Assembly: GCA_964355975.1 (NCBI GenBank)
Contig: CAYHFW010000011.1
Location: 5,078-69,077, forward strand
From: F1-60-MAGs104 sp964355975
GTDB lineage: Bacteria; Planctomycetota; Phycisphaerae; Phycisphaerales; SM1A02
Direction of reading: 5' to 3'
DNA length: 64,000 nt
In this document: positions 1-7,592 of the stretch, piece by piece
Layout of the letters: each line of letters opens with the position of its first letter
Position numbering within the stretch: position 1 is the first letter of the stretch
The notes under the pieces: generated by a model
Seen by the model: the letters and a program-made list of their open reading frames with translations, nothing else
Told to the model about the DNA's origin: nothing
Databases searched by the model: none
Program-made: the position numbers and the translations under genes

Positions 1-993
1 CGCGCGAACTCCGCTGCCAGACATCGCGAGCACACCAAGTGGACGGTGCCAACTCGATTCGAGTTCAGCGCGCCGTTCGGGCGGAAGGTCTGCCAGCACT
101 GGTCGCAAGTGATCGCAGTGAAAGCCGTGATCTGACAGCAGAATCAGTGTTGTGTCGGGTCCGGCCGCGGCGAGTAAATCGCGCAGCGCACGATCGTGCC
201 ACTCGTACACGGCGTCCATCACTCCGCCGAATTGGCGAACCTCGCGCTCGGTGACATGCGTCATGCGCGGCGGCACAAACTGCATGAAGTGATGGCCCAC
301 CGTGTCGATCGCATCGAAGAAAACCATCGCGCACTGCCACTGTGCATCAGACCGCAACGCGTCGCACGCGATGTTGCGAATGCTCGTCGCGTACGCCATC
401 AACTTGCAAAGGGTCGCGACGCGCGCGTCGGATCTCCCGATCGTCTCGGCGTTTGGCAGAAGCTCGCGCAAGACCTCGCGCGGAAAGTTCGCGGCGCGCT
501 GACGCAACTCTGCAACGCGCGCACGCCGATCTGTCGGCGATACCGCTGCTTCAGCGAGCGGCCACGCGGCAGTCGCGGCCGCTGGCTCGCCCTCTTGCAG
601 AAGATTTGTGACGACGCCACCATCAATCGGCTCAGCGGGATGCGATGCGTACCAGCCCACCGTGTGCGTTCGCACTCCAGACTGGCAGAGGATGTTCCAG
701 AGCGCCTTGCCTGCGCGCGATGTGCTCGAGGCGACTTGCAATCCTGAGCCATCGGGTTTCGGTTCGACGAAGTTCAGAATGCCGTGTTTGTCGGCGGTCT
801 TGCCTGTTGCGATCGATGTCCACAGCAGTGGAGAAAGTTTTGGTTCAAGCGTGCGCAAATCTGCGCGCACTCCAGCATCGAGCGCAGCTTTCAGCGTCGG
901 CATTCGCCCCGCCGCGATGAGTCGATCGATGATGATCCAGTCGGCGGCATCCCAACCCACCACGAGAAGTCGTCGAGTCGAAGCGAGCGTCAT
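1..993 (-). CDS. alkaline-phosphatase-superfamily hydrolase (type I phosphodiesterase-like), 3' truncated
   Basis: The minus frame is open from an ATG at 993 to the window edge (331 codons with no stop), so the C-terminus is missing. Near the N-terminus (about residues 11-17) is VVGWDAADW, the metal-binding Asp motif of the type I phosphodiesterase/nucleotide pyrophosphatase branch of the alkaline phosphatase superfamily. LSPLLWTSIATG follows, with a Thr where the nucleophile sits, then FDAIDTVGHH and SDHGFH near residue 290, which supply further metal ligands. These motifs in this order support a metal-dependent phosphodiesterase or phosphomutase-like fold. No signal peptide is evident, so it may act in the cytoplasm. 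Such paralogues are common in planctomycetes. The substrate cannot be deduced. Confidence 0.75.
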   Translation of the reverse strand, partial: MTLASTRRLLVVGWDAADWIIIDRLIAAGRMPTLKAALDAGVRADLRTLEPKLSPLLWTSIATGKTADKHGILNFVEPKPDGSGLQVASSTSRAGKALWNILCQSGVRTHTVGWYASHPAEPIDGGVVTNLLQEGEPAAATAAWPLAEAAVSPTDRRARVAELRQRAANFPREVLRELLPNAETIGRSDARVATLCKLMAYATSIRNIACDALRSDAQWQCAMVFFDAIDTVGHHFMQFVPPRMTHVTEREVRQFGGVMDAVYEWHDRALRDLLAAAGPDTTLILLSDHGFHCDHLRPVLADLPPERRAELESSWHRPLGVLAMSGSGVRA

Positions 994-1049
994 GATTCGA
1001 TCCTACTGCGCTCGCGCGAGTGCGAATCGCTCGAGTGCGCACGGAGCCA

Positions 1050-1655
1050 TTACGCCGACGGTCTGTGCGGACTGAACTCTTTGTGTCCATCTGCGAAGAG
1101 TTCGAAGAGTGGCCAGATGCTGCAGAACTGATCGCCGGGTCCGAAGAACGCGCTGCTCACGCGTGCGATCGATCCATCTGCCGCGCGGTGAAATGAACTC
1201 ACTCCCGGATATCGCGCGCCGGGTTTGGGTTCAAATCCCATATCAAGATTGAACGTCGTGCCCGCATCGCTCACGACGGGGTAGTTCCATGAGCGCAGTG
1301 CGACTTGTTGCGCGAGTGACTCGGGCGAGTCAGGGGATGCCAACACGAAGGCGCATCGTTCGTTGAGATGGCGTGCGAAGCCAGTGAATCCGTCCGCCCA
1401 GAGCGCGCAGTACTGACACTTTTCTCCCATGTTGTGCACGATCAGCAAGTCGTCGTGTCTGCCGAAAAGTTGCGAGAGTTTCACGGTCGATCGGTCGGGC
1501 CGCGCAAAGTCATAGTCGCGCGCTGGCGCGCCGGCGATCTGCATGCGCAGTGCGCGAAGTTCGGTGTGCAGCGCGGTGAGCTCTTTGTCAATCGCGGTTG
1601 CGCGAGCGAAGAGGGGCGATTTGTCAGCGTCGGCGTTCGCATCGGTTTTCGTCAT
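1050..1655 (-). CDS. DUF899 thioredoxin-like family protein
   Basis: About 201 residues from the ATG at 1655; an in-frame start at 1670 would add five residues. The core carries a CQYC motif (EKCQYCALWADGF), followed by segments typical of the DUF899 family of thioredoxin-fold dithiol-disulfide oxidoreductase-like proteins (HLNERCAFVLASPD, NYPVVSDAGTTFN, GVSSFHR). No signal peptide or membrane segment is present, so it is probably cytoplasmic. It lies 27 bases downstream of the MFS transporter on the same strand and may share its transcript. A redox role is inferred from the CxxC; no substrate is known from the sequence. Confidence 0.8.
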   Translation of the reverse strand: MTKTDANADADKSPLFARATAIDKELTALHTELRALRMQIAGAPARDYDFARPDRSTVKLSQLFGRHDDLLIVHNMGEKCQYCALWADGFTGFARHLNERCAFVLASPDSPESLAQQVALRSWNYPVVSDAGTTFNLDMGFEPKPGARYPGVSSFHRAADGSIARVSSAFFGPGDQFCSIWPLFELFADGHKEFSPHRPSA

Positions 1656-1682
1656 GCGCGCACGGTACACCGCGACGTGCGA

Positions 1683-2978
1683 CTATTCGTTCAGCGCGCG
1701 GTCAGTCACATCGCGCATCGGGATCAGTGTCGCAAGACACATCACGCCGAGCACTGCGAGCCAAATCTCGGGCGCCCACACAAGCTGATGTCCCGTGACG
1801 AGCCACGTGTACATCAGCGGAGCGGTGCCGCCGACGAGTGCGAGTGTCAAGCTGTACGAGAACGACATGCTCATCACGCGACTCGCAACCGGAAAGAGTT
1901 CGACGACGAGTGCGCCTTGCAATCCAAGATGCATCGCGAGTGGAATGCCCATGATGATGAGTCCAGCAAGAAAGTATGCGGGGCGTCCATCAGCGAATGC
2001 ATAGTGGCCAGGCACGAGCGCCGCGAGAAAGAGCATTGTCACAAGGATCGCGCTGCGTCGGCGCCCCAAGAGATCGCTGAGCCATCCACCTGCGACTTTC
2101 GAGCATGCGACGATGAAGAGTCCCGCGGTCGCGAGCCCTTGGATCAGCGATGCGTCATCGGGGTTGCGCGCCTTGGCAGCTTCGACTTGCGCGGTCACGG
2201 TGAAGTAGAGCGCGGCGTTTGAGACGGCGATGATTCCAAAGAGGCGAAACATTGCGCCGACATCGTTGCGAAGTGCGCCCAACAGCGGCGGGCGCTTGAT
2301 CACGCTGACTTTCGATGCTTCTGGTTCTTCTGCGTGGCGGCGCACCCACCATCCAAAGATTGCGAAGATGACGCTCGCGAAGAGTGGCACGCGCCATCCC
2401 CATGTGTGCATGATTTCGTTGCCGAGCGCCCACGTGCTGAGTGCGACTGCTCCCGAGCCGAGGACGAATCCGAGGCTTGTGCCGAATGCGGTCGAGCTTG
2501 AGATGAGTCCGCGGCGACCGCGCTTCGCCATTTCGGTTGTGTAGACGATGCTGCCGGTGAATTCGCCGCCGAGAGAGAATCCTTGAATCACGCGCAAGAA
2601 GAGCATCAGGATCGGTGCCGCGATGCCGATTGCCGCGGCCGTTGGAAGCGCCGCCATCGCGAGCGTTGATGCGGCCATCAACACGATCGAGAGTGTCAAG
2701 AGTGCGCGGCGACCGACGATGTCACCGAGTCGGCCGAGCACGAGTCCGCCGATTGGGCGCGCGATGAATCCGATTGCGAATGTCGCGAAGACGAAGAGTT
2801 GTTGTGTTGTTGGATCTTCGTGCGGAAAGAACTGCGCGCCGATGGGTCCCGCGAGATAGCCATAGACAGAAAAGTCGTACCACTCGAGCACGTTTCCGAC
2901 GAGGCCCGCCGAGACGGTGCGCCAGACGGGCTGGTGAGGTGTGGCCGCCACAGAGTCGCGCGTGTGCTGGTCACTCAT
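1683..2978 (-). CDS. MFS transporter, metabolite:H+ symporter type (ProP/ShiA-like)
   Basis: 431 residues with about twelve hydrophobic segments. Near residue 30 is the GNVLEWYDFSVYGY motif typical of the metabolite:H+ symporter family (ProP, KgtP, ShiA and relatives). GFIARPIGGLVLGRLGD and the RRALLTLSI loop make up the conserved cytoplasmic loop 2-3 motif, and RVIQGFSLGGEFTGS is the family's TM4-5 motif. Full length for the family (about 430 residues). It sits in the inner membrane and should import a small organic acid or compatible solute with protons; the exact substrate cannot be read from the sequence. DUF899 follows immediately downstream. Confidence 0.85.
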   Translation of the reverse strand: MSDQHTRDSVAATPHQPVWRTVSAGLVGNVLEWYDFSVYGYLAGPIGAQFFPHEDPTTQQLFVFATFAIGFIARPIGGLVLGRLGDIVGRRALLTLSIVLMAASTLAMAALPTAAAIGIAAPILMLFLRVIQGFSLGGEFTGSIVYTTEMAKRGRRGLISSSTAFGTSLGFVLGSGAVALSTWALGNEIMHTWGWRVPLFASVIFAIFGWWVRRHAEEPEASKVSVIKRPPLLGALRNDVGAMFRLFGIIAVSNAALYFTVTAQVEAAKARNPDDASLIQGLATAGLFIVACSKVAGGWLSDLLGRRRSAILVTMLFLAALVPGHYAFADGRPAYFLAGLIIMGIPLAMHLGLQGALVVELFPVASRVMSMSFSYSLTLALVGGTAPLMYTWLVTGHQLVWAPEIWLAVLGVMCLATLIPMRDVTDRALNE

Positions 2979-3023
2979 CGCAAGAGAGTAGGGGTACGGC
3001 GCCGAGCATCTGCGAAGCGCGGG

Positions 3024-3105
3024 TCATCACAAGATTCGCGCGTTGCGGGCAAAACTCGACGCCTCGCGGTCGACATCTGCCCGGAAGCAGGGGAATCTGT
3101 GATGA
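3024..3105. repeat. dispersed palindromic repeat, copy R1 (degenerate left arm)
   Basis: First of five related palindromes. The outer arms are TCATCACA (3024-3031) and TGTGATGA (3098-3105). Inside are GCGGGCA, an inner hairpin CTCGAC/GTCGAC, and GCCCG...GCAGGGGAATCTG. The left CCCCTGTTTG arm has decayed in this copy. It lies between the start of the MFS gene and the first toxin-antitoxin remnant. Confidence 0.85.
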
Positions 3106-3202
3106 GACTGACGGGATTCATGGAAGGATGAAGTCGTCGGACCAAACCACAATCGGGCGTGACGGCACCCACTCCGATTGCTGACCAGTCACAGAATGGC
3201 GA

Positions 3203-3231
3203 TTGATCAACTGTACCATTTTGGATACAGT
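3203..3231 (+). promoter_or_regulatory. putative sigma70-type promoter with overlapping operator of the first TA locus
   Basis: TTGATC (3203-3208) and TACAGT (3226-3231) are separated by 17 bases. An imperfect inverted repeat, TGTACCA-TTT-TGGATACA (3212-3229), lies inside the spacer and overlaps the -10. This is the usual placement of an autoregulatory operator bound by an HTH antitoxin. Prediction from sequence only. Confidence 0.5.
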
Positions 3232-3237
3232 CGCTAT

Positions 3238-3321
3238 GTGCTGTCAGTCAAGCAGACTCTCGAGTTTCGAAACTGGCTTGACAGGCTGCGCGACAGATAC
3301 AACAAGAGATGGAGACTCATT
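3238..3321 (+). pseudogene. remnant of a RelE/HigB-type toxin N-terminus
   Basis: Read from the GTG at 3238, the frame encodes VLSVKQTLEFRNWLDRLRD. This matches the N-terminal segment of the HigB-like killer proteins of addiction modules (K-T-x-E-F-x-x-W-L-D-x-L-R-D). The rest of the usual roughly 100-residue toxin is absent: the frame continues only as far as the antitoxin start and shows none of the later conserved blocks. It looks like an internal deletion that left the promoter, the toxin N-terminus and an intact antitoxin. It could alternatively be a short leader peptide. Confidence 0.5.
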
Positions 3322-3322
3322 G

Positions 3323-3658
3323 ATGAAGAAGGCCGCGACTCGAACATCCCGCACCCGCAAACTGTCAACGGAACGACGACGCGCGCTGCTCGACTTTGAC
3401 CCCAGTCGATACCTCACCAACGATGCCGCGGTTGCCGAGTACCTCACGGCGATTCTTGAGTTCGACGATCCAGACCTTCTTGTGAAAGCACTCGGCGATG
3501 TCGCAAGAGCGCGCGGAATGTCGAAGGTCGCCAAAGCATCACGGCTTGGACGCGAGGGTCTCTACAAGTCGTTGATGCCAGGCCGCCGCCCTCGCTTCGA
3601 TACAGTTATGAAGATCGCGCTTGCGCTCGGCGTGCGAATGTCCGCGCGGGTCGCGTAG
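3323..3658 (+). CDS. addiction-module antidote protein (HTH, HigA-like), orphan
   Basis: 111 residues from the ATG at 3323, preceded by GGAGA at 3311. The sequence FDPSRYLTNDAAVAEYLTAILE followed by GDVARARGMSKVAKASRLGREGLYKSL is characteristic of the putative addiction-module antidote family, a Cro/C1-type HTH protein usually encoded just downstream of a HigB/RelE-like toxin. The HTH spans roughly residues 55-100. Here the upstream toxin is reduced to a fragment, so the antitoxin appears solitary. It may still repress the upstream promoter or neutralise related toxins. Palindromic repeats R1 and R2 flank the locus. Confidence 0.8.
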   Translation: MKKAATRTSRTRKLSTERRRALLDFDPSRYLTNDAAVAEYLTAILEFDDPDLLVKALGDVARARGMSKVAKASRLGREGLYKSLMPGRRPRFDTVMKIALALGVRMSARVA

Positions 3659-3670
3659 CACCCGCCCATC

Positions 3671-3750
3671 CCCAAAACCCCTCGTTGCTGGCAAAACTCG
3701 ACGTCTCGCGGTCGACATCTGCCCGGAAACAGGGGAATCTGTGATGAGAC
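3671..3750. repeat. dispersed palindromic repeat, copy R2
   Basis: Left part AAAACCCCTCGTTGCTGGCA, inner hairpin CTCGACGTCTCGCGGTCGAC, right part TGCCCGGAAACAGGGGAATC. It ends in the same TGTGATGAGAC as R1. It begins 12 bases after the orphan antitoxin stop and ends before the convergent higBA pair, so it could also act as a bidirectional stem-loop between convergent transcripts. Confidence 0.9.
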
Positions 3751-3774
3751 GCATCGCCAAAGCGCAATCGTTCG

Positions 3775-4080
3775 TCAGGCAGCCTTGATTACCTGCACAC
3801 GCTTCTCGATCGCTCGCCCAGACGACTTCTGCGCAATGTCGAGGTCGTACTGCGACTGAAGCCCCATCCAAACCTGCGCCGATGTTCCAAGTGCGCGAGC
3901 CAATCGGAGTGCCACATCTGCGCTGATCCCACGTGTGCCATTGAGAATTCTGCCAAGCTGTTGAGCTGAAATGCCCGTGACCTTCGCCAGTCGATAGGCG
4001 CTGACATTCATTGGTTCGAGAAAGTCGAGGCGCAGGATTTCGCCGGGATGGATGGGTTGGTGTTTGCGCGATTTGGCCAT
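3775..4080 (-). CDS. higA: HigA-family antitoxin (XRE HTH)
   Basis: 101 residues from the ATG at 4080. The N-terminus HPGEILRLDFLEPMNVSAYRLA, then VTGISAQQLGRILNGTRGISADVALRLARALG, and TSAQVWMGLQSQYDLDIA are diagnostic of the HigA/VapI antitoxins. The HTH covers residues about 25-75. The protein binds and neutralises the cognate HigB toxin and represses their shared promoter. It lies 17 bases downstream of the toxin gene, in the toxin-first order typical of higBA. The start was chosen because conserved family residues begin right after it; the longer in-frame extension would overlap the toxin gene. Confidence 0.9.
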   Translation of the reverse strand: MAKSRKHQPIHPGEILRLDFLEPMNVSAYRLAKVTGISAQQLGRILNGTRGISADVALRLARALGTSAQVWMGLQSQYDLDIAQKSSGRAIEKRVQVIKAA

Positions 4081-4097
4081 ATGTGTTCTCTGTTCTG

Positions 4098-4379
4098 TCA
4101 GTGGTAGTCGAGGACAGACACATCGTGCGCTCGCCCATCGCGCCACTTGAAGACGATTCTCCATTGATCGTTGACGCGGATGCTGTGCTGGCCGAATCGA
4201 ACGCCCGTCAGCGCTTCGAGTCTGTTTCCAGGAGGTACGCGGAGGTCTTCCAAAGTGGCCGCCTTATCGAGGTAACGAAGTTTGCGCAGCGCCGCGCGTT
4301 GAATACGCGGGTCTATCCGCTTGACCCGTTCAAGTCGAAACAGTGCCTCAGTCTGGCGATCGGCAAACGATGCGATCAC
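4098..4379 (-). CDS. higB: HigB-family toxin (RelE superfamily mRNA interferase)
   Basis: 93 residues from the GTG at 4379 (first residues IASFADRQTEALF). Conserved blocks LRKLRYLDKAATLEDLRVPP, GNRLEALTG and HSIRVNDQWRIVFKW are those of the plasmid-maintenance HigB toxins, which cleave translated mRNA at the ribosome. The C-terminus (DVSVLDYH) retains the late conserved Asp-Tyr-His. GTG is chosen because the homology begins there and a well-placed promoter lies just upstream (4386-4414). It forms an operon with higA. The intact toxin frame suggests a functional module, unlike the neighbouring locus at 3.2 kb. Confidence 0.88.
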   Translation of the reverse strand: MIASFADRQTEALFRLERVKRIDPRIQRAALRKLRYLDKAATLEDLRVPPGNRLEALTGVRFGQHSIRVNDQWRIVFKWRDGRAHDVSVLDYH

Positions 4380-4385
4380 AGGCGA

Positions 4386-4414
4386 ATAGTAACCCAATTG
4401 GTGACTGTTGTCAA
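4386..4414 (-). promoter_or_regulatory. higBA promoter and operator
   Basis: On the minus strand, a consensus -35 TTGACA (4409-4414) and -10 TACTAT (4386-4391) are separated by 17 bases. An imperfect palindrome occupies 4388-4406 (minus strand AGTCACCAATTGGGTTACT), covering the spacer and part of the -10. This fits autorepression by HigA. The predicted start of transcription lies only a few bases upstream of the GTG, so the transcript would have a very short leader. Confidence 0.7.
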
Positions 4415-4460
4415 GTAGTTTGAACCTATTCTCGTGTGACAGGCCAACACCCCCCCATCC

Positions 4461-4539
4461 ACAAAACCCCTGTCTGCGGGCAAATCTCGACCTCTCGCGG
4501 TCGACATCTGCCCGCAAGCAGGGGAACCTGCGTTGAGAC
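4461..4539. repeat. dispersed palindromic repeat, copy R3
   Basis: AAAACCCCTGTCTGCGGGCA, inner hairpin TCGACCTCTCGCGGTCGA, then TGCCCGCAAGCAGGGGAACC. The right arm pairs with the left over about 15 positions. It lies upstream of higBA and downstream of the sigma-factor gene, so three repeat copies punctuate the two toxin-antitoxin loci. Confidence 0.9.
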
Positions 4540-4609
4540 TCAGCCCAACTCACCCCACCGCGCGAGCATGATCGCGAGATCGCCGCCGCCGCTGAAGCGC
4601 TGGTCCTCG

Positions 4610-5155
4610 TCAGGATGCACGCTGGCGAATTCGGCTGCGCAGCACGCTCCAACGCTTGTGCGCTGCGCTGCGCGATATGCCAAGCGCGGACGCAACCTTT
4701 CCCCAGTCGCCGCATCTCATCCACAAGTGAAGCAACTCTCGATCGTCGGTGTTCAATCGGTCCAAGATTAGCTGAGCACTCTCGCGGCAAGTCTCTGTTC
4801 GAGATCGATCATGCTCATCGTGAATCATTTCGCTTCCAGTGAACCACGCCATGTTCTTGGCGCGTTCCTGCAGGCACTTGTGCGCTCGCCGGAGTGCAGC
4901 CTTGCGCCGAATGGCGTCGATGATCGTGCTGCGGATCACATCCGCGAGGAGCTGCCAGAATTGACGAACTGGCATTGAGCGCTCGCCGCGATCGGTCGCG
5001 GTCAGCACTCGGCACACGGTCGTTGAGAACAACTCGCTCGTGCGCATCGTCCAGTCGAGATCTGGCTGGCGAATCGAGCGAATGCGCCGCGCAATCGCAG
5101 CCTTCGACTCTTCGAGGTGCTCACATGCACGACGTTGCTCTTGCGCCACACTCAT
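4610..5155 (-). CDS. ECF-type RNA polymerase sigma factor
   Basis: 181 residues from the ATG at 5155, 5 bases after the kinase stop. The middle region LLADVIRSTIIDAIRRKAALRRA resembles the region-2 helix of planctomycete ECF sigma factors. The C-terminus (DRLNTDDRELLHLWMRCGDWGKVASALGIS, then SAAHKRWSVL) is a region-4 helix-turn-helix. Sequence before region 2 is divergent, so the subfamily is uncertain. Linkage of ECF factors to Ser/Thr kinases is well known in Planctomycetota. Here the sigma gene is last in a coupled operon, so it probably directs transcription of targets under control of the upstream kinase. Confidence 0.7.
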   Translation of the reverse strand: MSVAQEQRRACEHLEESKAAIARRIRSIRQPDLDWTMRTSELFSTTVCRVLTATDRGERSMPVRQFWQLLADVIRSTIIDAIRRKAALRRAHKCLQERAKNMAWFTGSEMIHDEHDRSRTETCRESAQLILDRLNTDDRELLHLWMRCGDWGKVASALGISRSAAHKRWSVLRSRIRQRAS

Positions 5156-5160
5156 CGTTC

Positions 5161-6336
5161 TTACCTCGCCATCACGATGACCGCAAAAATGTGGAATATT
5201 GCGAACAGAATGATGGCGGCCCAGATTCGAACTCTCTGCGCGCGAACCGCAGATGCGGTGAGTGCCGCCGAGAACTGCAGTGCCGATCCTGGGCGACTGC
5301 GAACGCTCCGCGCAAGAAGCACAAGTGTTCGCTCGAGCCCGAATGCGGGTTTGCGCCCGACACTCTCGATCGGAGGCACGTAGCCAAGAATCATCCACTG
5401 AATCAATTCGGCCATGCGGCAGACATCGTTTTCGATCGCGGCTGGCGTGGCTGGCTGCGAGATTCCATAGTCAACGAGTCTGAGTCTTCCGAAGCGGTCG
5501 AGAAGAACATTGGCTGGCGAGATGTCACCGTGCACGATTCCGGCCGCGTGCATTTCTGCGAGGGCCGTGGCGAGTTCGGCGCCACGAGCTGCGACCGTCA
5601 TCGCAGAAGCGCGCTTCTCAGCAACAGCGTTGGAAAGAAGCGAATCGCCATCGACTCGTTCAAACACAACATAGCCATCCCGCTCGTCAATTGATCCAAA
5701 GTCGAGCGCGCGGATTCCGCATGGGTGCACGACGACCGCACCACGAATTGCTTCGGCTTGCCACGGAGTCGGATTCGCGGGCGTGGCGCGGATGAACTTG
5801 ATCGCTACGTTCGCCGCTTGGCGACCATCATCGAGCAGTCGGTCGATCCCGCTCGTGACGATGCCAAACGTACCAGTGGAGAGAATCTCGCCCACGCAGT
5901 AACGCGGCAATCCGTCGGGGCACATCGGACCGACGAACTCGGGAAGTGTGCGATTGCCTTGAGTGGTTTCCAGAAGTGTCGCAGCGAGGCACGCGCTTTC
6001 AAGTTTCGTGCGCCACAGTGGGTAACTCGCTGCAAGCGAACTTGTGACAGCCACAAGGTTGGACTGCGCCGCGACCATGAGTTGGTGGGCAAGTTCCTCG
6101 GCGGCCTCTTGCTCTTGCTCTGGTGAAATGCACGCTGCGTACCGCGCAAGTGTCGGCACGCACGAAAAGCGATCTCGACACGCGAGGATGTCTTCACGAA
6201 CGATCGCAGCAAGCGATCCCCGTTGAACGCGCTTCGACATCAACAGCAGCACGCGCGAAAACTCGAGAGGAGACCCGCGCGACTCTTGGATGGTCGCGGG
6301 GGTGGCTTCTTGCGGATTGTGATTTGCCTTCTTCAT
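5161..6336 (-). CDS. Ser/Thr protein kinase with C-terminal membrane anchor
   Basis: 391 residues. The ATG at 6336 overlaps the stop of the upstream gene (ATGA). An N-terminal helical region of about 135 residues precedes the kinase domain. The glycine loop is GEILSTGTFGIV; NVAIKFI carries the ATP-binding Lys; MHAAGIVHGDISPANVLLD is the catalytic loop (HGD replacing HRD, with Asp and Asn kept); LVDYGIS stands for DFG. The kinase appears catalytically competent. The last 22 residues form one hydrophobic helix ending at the C-terminus, so it is tail-anchored with essentially no outside domain. An outside signal would therefore need a partner, plausibly the small membrane protein encoded just upstream. 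It ends 5 bases before the sigma factor start. Confidence 0.82.
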   Translation of the reverse strand: MKKANHNPQEATPATIQESRGSPLEFSRVLLLMSKRVQRGSLAAIVREDILACRDRFSCVPTLARYAACISPEQEQEAAEELAHQLMVAAQSNLVAVTSSLAASYPLWRTKLESACLAATLLETTQGNRTLPEFVGPMCPDGLPRYCVGEILSTGTFGIVTSGIDRLLDDGRQAANVAIKFIRATPANPTPWQAEAIRGAVVVHPCGIRALDFGSIDERDGYVVFERVDGDSLLSNAVAEKRASAMTVAARGAELATALAEMHAAGIVHGDISPANVLLDRFGRLRLVDYGISQPATPAAIENDVCRMAELIQWMILGYVPPIESVGRKPAFGLERTLVLLARSVRSRPGSALQFSAALTASAVRAQRVRIWAAIILFAIFHIFAVIVMAR

Positions 6337-6569
6337 CCGAACACTCGGCTCGTGGCGCACCAATACAGTATGAGCAAGGTCGCCCCGTAGATTGCAAAAA
6401 CCGCTTGAAGCGTGCGGTTTGGTTTGGGAGGACTCGATCCATCAGGCAGTCGATAGAAGTACCGGCGCCAAAACGCCCAAGGGAGAAGGATGGTGAAGAT
6501 CGGAATATTCACCCAGACTGCAAGGGTCGCGTGATACCACTCCAAAAAATCTCGAATGGCCTGCCACAT
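6333..6569 (-). CDS. small membrane protein in kinase/sigma operon, unknown function
   Basis: 78 residues from the ATG at 6569, which shares one base with the preceding stop (TGATG). The stop overlaps the kinase start (ATGA), so it is translationally coupled on both sides. Two hydrophobic segments are visible: about residues 12-28 (WYHATLAVWVNIPIFTIL) and 55-72 (AVFAIYGATLLILYWC). A basic, aromatic loop lies between them (WRRYFYRLPDG). No family is recognised. Position suggests an immunity, export or receptor role for the Cys-rich exported protein encoded just upstream, but this is inference. Confidence 0.65.
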   Translation of the reverse strand: MWQAIRDFLEWYHATLAVWVNIPIFTILLPWAFWRRYFYRLPDGSSPPKPNRTLQAVFAIYGATLLILYWCATSRVFG

Positions 6570-7432
6570 CACCAGCACTCCCAGGCGCAGGCCGCGGTGA
6601 TGACGCCGCACGACGTGAGATATTGGGCGAGGCACGCGCCAGCAATCGCACCACCCACACCAGTCAGTCCCCCGACGCACGCAGCAACACAGGGGGGGGC
6701 GCCGAGACAACCAAGAAAACACACCCCGAGCGCACCCTCTGCGTAGTAGCCAAGAATCGCAAAACAACCTTGAAAGTTCGCGAATGCGGCGGTGTGTGCG
6801 GTTCCGAAACACGTGGTGAAGCACGCCCAGTACGCGTTCCAATTTCCACTTGTCGGCGGGGCAACCTGCATGCTCGGCGACTGCCCTGGCTCAGGAAGCG
6901 CCGAGAAAAATGCGGCCGCTGCCTGCGATGCCGCGATGGCTTCTGCAATGGTCTGTGTGGTGCCCATGAGCGCGATCTGAGATTGTTCATGGATCGACAT
7001 TCCGTGAGAGCCCTTCACTTTCACCATCGCGTTCGCGCGAAAACCCCATGCGTATCCAACTGATCCGCTCATCTGTGTGAACTGTACAGCGACGGTTGAT
7101 CTACTCAGTGCGATCGAGACGTTTGAGTCTCCATCGCTTTCGCTCACGGTTGTCGTTGCCGCTTCGAGCCCCCAATGTCCTGTGATTTCAGTGTTCCATA
7201 AGACTACGGTCTCTCCAGCGATCGACACTTGTGGTGTCGATGACTTCAAGAGCACATCGGTGGGACCGATAGAGGTCTCGGGATCAACAGTCAGCACCGG
7301 TCGACTCGAGTCTGTCCCGACGGTCGCCGTGCCCCACTCTCCAGGTGGTGACGCCACAGTGAGCTGGGTTGCCAGCAGGCAATTTGCAAGGATTGCTGTG
7401 ATCCACGTTCGAGTGCCTTCAGAGCGAAACAT
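6569..7432 (-). CDS. exported protein with C-terminal Cys/Gly-rich halocin C8-like domain
   Basis: 287 residues from the ATG at 7432, preceded by a strong AAAGGAG Shine-Dalgarno. An N-terminal signal peptide (about residues 8-28, ending near TVASPP) is followed by a roughly 170-residue Thr/Ser/Val-rich region without recognised motifs. The last roughly 85 residues change character sharply: hydrophobic, Gly/Ala-rich, with eleven cysteines (WACFTTCFG, FLGCLGAPPCVAACVGG, then further Cys to the terminal ECW). Length, export signal, acidic/neutral N-domain and Cys-rich hydrophobic C-domain resemble halocin C8 precursors, in which the C-terminal peptide is the antimicrobial and the N-part gives immunity. 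Homology is not proven. It heads an operon with a small membrane protein, a kinase and a sigma factor. Confidence 0.6.
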   Translation of the reverse strand: MFRSEGTRTWITAILANCLLATQLTVASPPGEWGTATVGTDSSRPVLTVDPETSIGPTDVLLKSSTPQVSIAGETVVLWNTEITGHWGLEAATTTVSESDGDSNVSIALSRSTVAVQFTQMSGSVGYAWGFRANAMVKVKGSHGMSIHEQSQIALMGTTQTIAEAIAASQAAAAFFSALPEPGQSPSMQVAPPTSGNWNAYWACFTTCFGTAHTAAFANFQGCFAILGYYAEGALGVCFLGCLGAPPCVAACVGGLTGVGGAIAGACLAQYLTSCGVITAACAWECW

Positions 7433-7592
7433 TTCAGAGTCTCCTTTGGGGGTGATGGACGAAACTGGCAAGCGCCACAACTGATGGACGCACGAGCCAC
7501 ATCGCAATCAACCACAATCCAAACATTTTTCTCGAGGGCGGATGGTGCTCACCAGAGCGACGAAGGCAAGGGACTCCGAGCGAACAACCTCC

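Noticed and set aside
196..1075. Several plus-strand open frames of 90-180 codons
   Set aside because: They are antisense to the phosphodiesterase-like frame on the minus strand, which carries recognisable metal-binding motifs; the plus-strand products are Arg/Ala-rich without motifs.
1368..2222. Plus-strand frame of 284 codons
   Set aside because: It lies opposite the DUF899 and MFS genes, and its product is a charged, motif-free shadow.
5161..5398. Longer 262-residue form of the sigma factor
   Set aside because: The extension would overlap the kinase C-terminus by more than 200 bases; the ATG at 5155 gives the usual sigma-factor size and operon spacing.
6569..7432. Exported Cys-rich protein as a lanthipeptide or other RiPP precursor
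   Set aside because: It is 287 residues with a normal signal peptide, and no modification enzyme is encoded nearby; a halocin C8-like comparison fits better.
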